The notes under the pieces were generated by a model. The model was not told where the DNA came from and searched no databases. It was given only the letters and a program-made list of their open reading frames with translations. A program made the position numbers and the translations under genes. Shown here in pieces: positions 5,055 to 7,977 of a DNA stretch of 7,977 nt. Each line of letters opens with the position of its first letter. The first letter of the stretch is position 1. Source of the stretch: Desulfobacterales bacterium HSG17. Its GTDB lineage: Bacteria > Desulfobacterota > Desulfobacteria > Desulfobacterales > Desulfococcaceae. Location of the stretch: positions 1-7,977 of the forward strand of contig JAUCGD010000133.1 of the NCBI GenBank assembly GCA_030377945.1, in the 5' to 3' direction.

Positions 5055-7977
5055 TTAATAAACCTCAAAATCATTATCATCTATTTCATCTTTTATAGAA
5101 ATTTTGTTTGGTGTATTTTTTTGGGGAACTAATGCAGATGTCGGGGCTTCCTGATTCGGCATAAAATTTGCGGTTTGGGTTTGTGAATCCATGAACATTT
5201 TTTCCATATCTTCACGGGAAACCTTGAAAAAGGATGCTGATTTGAGCAGTCTGCCTGCCTGACCAGAGAAATCCTGGCTTGTTGATGCCATTTCTTCTGT
5301 TGCTGCTGCATTTTCCTGTATTACCTGGTCTAATTGCTGTATTGCCTTGTTAACCTGCGATATTCCGTCAGACTGTTCTCCACTGGATGCGCTTATTTCC
5401 TGAACCAGTTCAGATGTTTTTTGTATGCCTGAAACCATGTTTTCCAGGATCAAGCCTGCTTTTTCAGCAATTTCAAGGTTGGATACGGAAAGGATATTTA
5501 TATCATTGGCTGCTTTCTGGCTTTTTTCCGCAAGCTGGCGAACTTCTGTTGCAACAACTGCAAAACCTTTGCCGTGAGTCCCTGCGCGGGCTGCTTCAAT
5601 GGCTGCATTTAAGGCAAGCATGTTGGTTTGTCTGGCTATGTCTTCAATAATGTGGATTTTACCGGAAATACTTTTCATGGCCTGGACAGTTTCACTTACA
5701 GCGTTTCTTCCTTCATGGGTTTCTTTTGCGGCTTTCATGGCAATGCCTGCTGTTTCCCTTGCATTATCAGCATTTTGACTCACCATGCTGCTCATTTCTT
5801 CCATAGAACTGGATATTTGCTCAATACTTGCTGCCTGCTGGGATGTTCCTTCAGATACCTGCTCTGCACTTGAGCTTAACTGGCCGCTTCCGGAAGCAAC
5901 CTGCTGGGCTGAATTTTGTACTTCCATTGCAAAACGGTTAAGGTTATCGGTCATTTTATTTATGGATTTTCCAAGGCGGTCATTTTCCGAAAGAACTTTA
6001 ACCTTGAGTGACAAATCCCCTGCTGCAACTTTTTCCGCAACTTGAACTGTTCCCAGCAGATTTGTTATCAGGGTATTTATATTATTTTTAATTTCATTAA
6101 AATCACCTTTGACTTTATCTGTGATTTTTTCAGGAATATCTCCCTTGGAAATCCGGTCAATATATTCTGCCGTTAAATAAATAGGTTCTGTAAATGCATC
6201 AATAAGGCTGTTTATACCCATTACCATTTTGTTCCAGGTTCCTGAAAAATCCTTTGCATTGCCGCGAACATCCAGTTTACCTTCACGGGTATTTTGAATC
6301 AGTTCTTCGGTTTCTCCTATAATTTCGTTTAAACCCTTTATCATGGAATTTAAAGCCTGCATCAGCCTGTCATTTGATGAACGTTCTTTAGCATCAACAC
6401 TTAAGTTGCCTGCTGCAATCTCTTCTGCAATATGGGTGGTTTCGTTCATGGCATTTATAAGGCCGTTAAGATTATTTTTAATATGATTAAAATCTCCCTG
6501 GAATTCATCTTTGATATTTCCAGGAATATCACCTTTGGCTATACGCTCAATGGAGTCTGCTGTCATATTTATGGGAGCAACAAATGCATCAATTATCTTG
6601 TTTACTCCTTCAATAAGATCTTGCCAGCCTCCTTCAAAATTATCTGCGTTGCCCCGTGTGCCAAGGTTTCCCTGGGCAATGCCCTGAATTAAGCCGTCTG
6701 TTTCTTTTAGAACATCTGTTATTCTCAGTTTCATTTCATTCAGTGCATTTACCAGGATACCTACCTCATCTGTGTGGCCGGATTCCAGGTTTGCACCAAT
6801 ATCTCCCTGGGCTATTGATCTGGCAAATTGAATGCTTTCAATTATGGGTTTTACAATCCTGCCAGACATAAACCAGACAAATAAAAGGGCTGCCAGGGTT
6901 ACTATCAGGGCAAATACTGCCTGAAAGGTCAGGTCTTTTTTCCCCTTTTTTTTCAATTCCATGACCAGTTTGTTAACTTCAGCCATAACAGCCTGTTCAG
7001 GAATATCAGCCATAACAGCCCAGGGCATCCCTGTTTTTCCTATATTAAGAGGAACAACAACCTTGAGCTTGCCTTTATCTAAAATAACAGTCTCTTTTCC
7101 CATGCGTACAAGCTCAAGATTTTCCTTCCATGTTTCAGGAATCCATGTTTGGAGGTGTTTGCCTACAAGCTCAGGCTTGCCTGAAACTGCTGCCAGAATT
7201 CCGTTATGGCTTACAATAGCTATGGAACCTGCACCTTTATAGAAATTATTATTTGCCTGTTCTGCAAGAGACATTATAAAATCCAGTCTGAAATCCACAC
7301 CTGCCATACCGTAAAAGGTATTATCAACCATAATTGGGACAACCAGGGAGGTTAGCCAGACTATCTTGTTCTGCACAGGATAGGGATAAGGATCAATAAC
7401 ACATTCCATTTTTCTTTCGCGGGGAAGAAGATAATAATCTCCTTTGCGGACACCGTTTTCATGCTGTTCATGACTTTCATAATCCATGAGCGGATCTAGC
7501 TGGACTTTTCCGTTTGTATCACGGCTCCAGTAAGGGATGAAACGCCCTGTCTGATCATGGCCTTTGGTTCCTGCATTCAAGGCATCAGATTGATCCAGGG
7601 CATTGGGTTCCCATACTGTATATACTCCTAGAAATGTCTTATTTTTATTCAAATTCATTTTCAGGATATTATTCATCCTCTGCCTGTCAATCTCAAGCCC
7701 TATGCGCTGATCTTTGATGCCTGAAAAAACTTCTGCAAGGGTACGCACAGAATCCAGTGCTGTTTCCAGTTCTGATTTTATTTCAAATGAGATTGCTCTG
7801 GATTTTTCAATAAGCAGATCTTTTGCAGCAGAATTGGCAAATGCTTCAGAAGAGCTTTTTACAAATTTTTCTTTATCCAGGCTTGAAAAAATTCCATAAC
7901 CAACAATGGCGCATATAACAAAAACAAGGTTAATCACAAAAAAAGCTATCAATTTTATTTTTAATGATTTGAATTTT
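5055..7977 (-). CDS. methyl-accepting chemotaxis protein: dCache sensor, poly-HAMP array, MCP signalling domain; 5' end cut by window
   Basis: Inner-membrane chemoreceptor that signals to CheA/CheW. The frame stays open past the TTG at 7952 to the right edge, reading KFKSLKIK before it, so the true start is probably just outside. Numbering from that TTG (965 residues): membrane helix 1 at about 1-22; periplasmic dCache_1-like domain at about 30-335 ([12 protein letters not shown] at 109, GRFIPYWSR at 136, GDYYLLPRE at 171, PYPYPVQNK at 188, SLVVPI at 202, [10 protein letters not shown] at 215); membrane helix 2 at about 343-362; canonical HAMP at 363-412; six more HAMP-like units in two 130-residue modules at 413-672; signalling hairpin at about 674-905 with a highly conserved tip ([19 protein letters not shown] at 773, [18 protein letters not shown] at 794). 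Likely methylation sites match the Ala/Ser-rich EQ/EE consensus at 707-716 and 882-891. A flexible tail ends in DFEVY, a CheR-type pentapeptide. The ligand is unknown. kdsB follows 6 nt downstream. Confidence 0.95.
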   Translation of the reverse strand, partial: KFKSLKIKLIAFFVINLVFVICAIVGYGIFSSLDKEKFVKSSSEAFANSAAKDLLIEKSRAISFEIKSELETALDSVRTLAEVFSGIKDQRIGLEIDRQRMNNILKMNLNKNKTFLGVYTVWEPNALDQSDALNAGTKGHDQTGRFIPYWSRDTNGKVQLDPLMDYESHEQHENGVRKGDYYLLPRERKMECVIDPYPYPVQNKIVWLTSLVVPIMVDNTFYGMAGVDFRLDFIMSLAEQANNNFYKGAGSIAIVSHNGILAAVSGKPELVGKHLQTWIPETWKENLELVRMGKETVILDKGKLKVVVPLNIGKTGMPWAVMADIPEQAVMAEVNKLVMELKKKGKKDLTFQAVFALIVTLAALLFVWFMSGRIVKPIIESIQFARSIAQGDIGANLESGHTDEVGILVNALNEMKLRITDVLKETDGLIQGIAQGNLGTRGNADNFEGGWQDLIEGVNKIIDAFVAPINMTADSIERIAKGDIPGNIKDEFQGDFNHIKNNLNGLINAMNETTHIAEEIAAGNLSVDAKERSSNDRLMQALNSMIKGLNEIIGETEELIQNTREGKLDVRGNAKDFSGTWNKMVMGINSLIDAFTEPIYLTAEYIDRISKGDIPEKITDKVKGDFNEIKNNINTLITNLLGTVQVAEKVAAGDLSLKVKVLSENDRLGKSINKMTDNLNRFAMEVQNSAQQVASGSGQLSSSAEQVSEGTSQQAASIEQISSSMEEMSSMVSQNADNARETAGIAMKAAKETHEGRNAVSETVQAMKSISGKIHIIEDIARQTNMLALNAAIEAARAGTHGKGFAVVATEVRQLAEKSQKAANDINILSVSNLEIAEKAGLILENMVSGIQKTSELVQEISASSGEQSDGISQVNKAIQQLDQVIQENAAATEEMASTSQDFSGQAGRLLKSASFFKVSREDMEKMFMDSQTQTANFMPNQEAPTSALVPQKNTPNKISIKDEIDDNDFEVY
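5058..5072 (-). other. C-terminal CheR/CheB-tethering pentapeptide of the MCP
   Basis: The last five codons encode DFEVY. This fits the pattern x-[HFYW]-x-x-[HFYW] known for C-terminal adaptation-enzyme docking peptides (NWETF in E. coli Tar). It sits after a roughly 50-residue polar, low-complexity linker (about 911-960), as expected for a tether. The functional assignment is inference from pattern and position. Confidence 0.65.
5063..5066 (-). promoter_or_regulatory. weak ribosome binding site of kdsB inside the MCP 3' end
   Basis: The only purine-rich candidate before the kdsB ATG is GAGG, inside the MCP codons for its final Glu-Val. The spacing is 14 nt, longer than usual, with the MCP stop in between. 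This suggests kdsB relies on ribosomes finishing the MCP (termination-reinitiation). Confidence 0.45.
5937..6716 (-). repeat. tandem duplication of a 390-bp (130-residue) poly-HAMP module within the MCP
   Basis: MCP residues 413-542 (bases 6327-6716) and 543-672 (5937-6326) align end to end with no gap at an offset of exactly 130 residues. By hand count 61 of 132 aligned positions (411-542 against 541-672) are identical. Anchors are RGNADNF/RGNAKDF, IDAF, KGDIP, GDFN, IKNN, AAGNLS/AAGDLS and NDRL. Each module holds three HAMP-like units, each marked by a GNL/GDI-type turn. Confidence 0.9.

Noticed and set aside
5387..7242. Several plus-strand open frames opposite the MCP gene
   Set aside because: They are antisense shadows of a strongly conserved receptor, have compositions typical of reversed coding sequence, lack good ribosome binding sites and match no family I recognise.

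Overview
The window is 7,977 bases of A+T-rich bacterial chromosome holding four protein-coding genes, two of them cut by the window edges. There is a Kdo cytidylyltransferase (so a Gram-negative, LPS-making cell), a long dCache/poly-HAMP chemotaxis receptor, a CoA-transferase and a phosphoenolpyruvate-synthase-like protein. Together with the codon style, this fits a sulfate-reducing Desulfobacterota member (Desulfobacterales, Desulfonema-like). That placement is inference from general resemblance, not from a marker gene.

Layout. Bases 1-2215 (+): the 3' part of a gene whose product carries a phosphohistidine 'swivel' domain followed by a PEP-synthase/PPDK-type ATP-binding domain. The frame is open to the left edge. 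Bases 2288-4270 (+): a YdiF-type acyl-CoA:acetate/3-ketoacid CoA-transferase with a C-terminal extension of about 130 residues. Bases 4275-5048 (-): kdsB. Bases 5055-7977 (-): a methyl-accepting chemotaxis protein whose frame runs off the right edge. The two gene pairs converge with only 4 nt between stop codons, and the MCP and kdsB are 6 nt apart. The window is therefore almost entirely coding, and the only gap of note is 72 nt (2216-2287).

How the genes relate. The left pair may be co-transcribed. Both concern central carboxylate/CoA or phosphoryl metabolism, but no shared pathway can be shown. The right pair is probably one transcript, with kdsB translation apparently coupled to the end of the MCP gene. 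A receptor and an LPS-sugar gene have no obvious functional link.

Most notable structure. The MCP contains an exact-length 130-residue tandem duplication (two three-HAMP modules behind a canonical HAMP) and ends in a CheR-type pentapeptide. The first gene contains two in-frame minisatellites (18 bp x 3 and 15 bp x 4), the second inserted in its ATP-binding domain. I found no CRISPR array, mobile element, tRNA/rRNA, toxin-antitoxin or defence locus, and no convincing evidence of a wholly new system.
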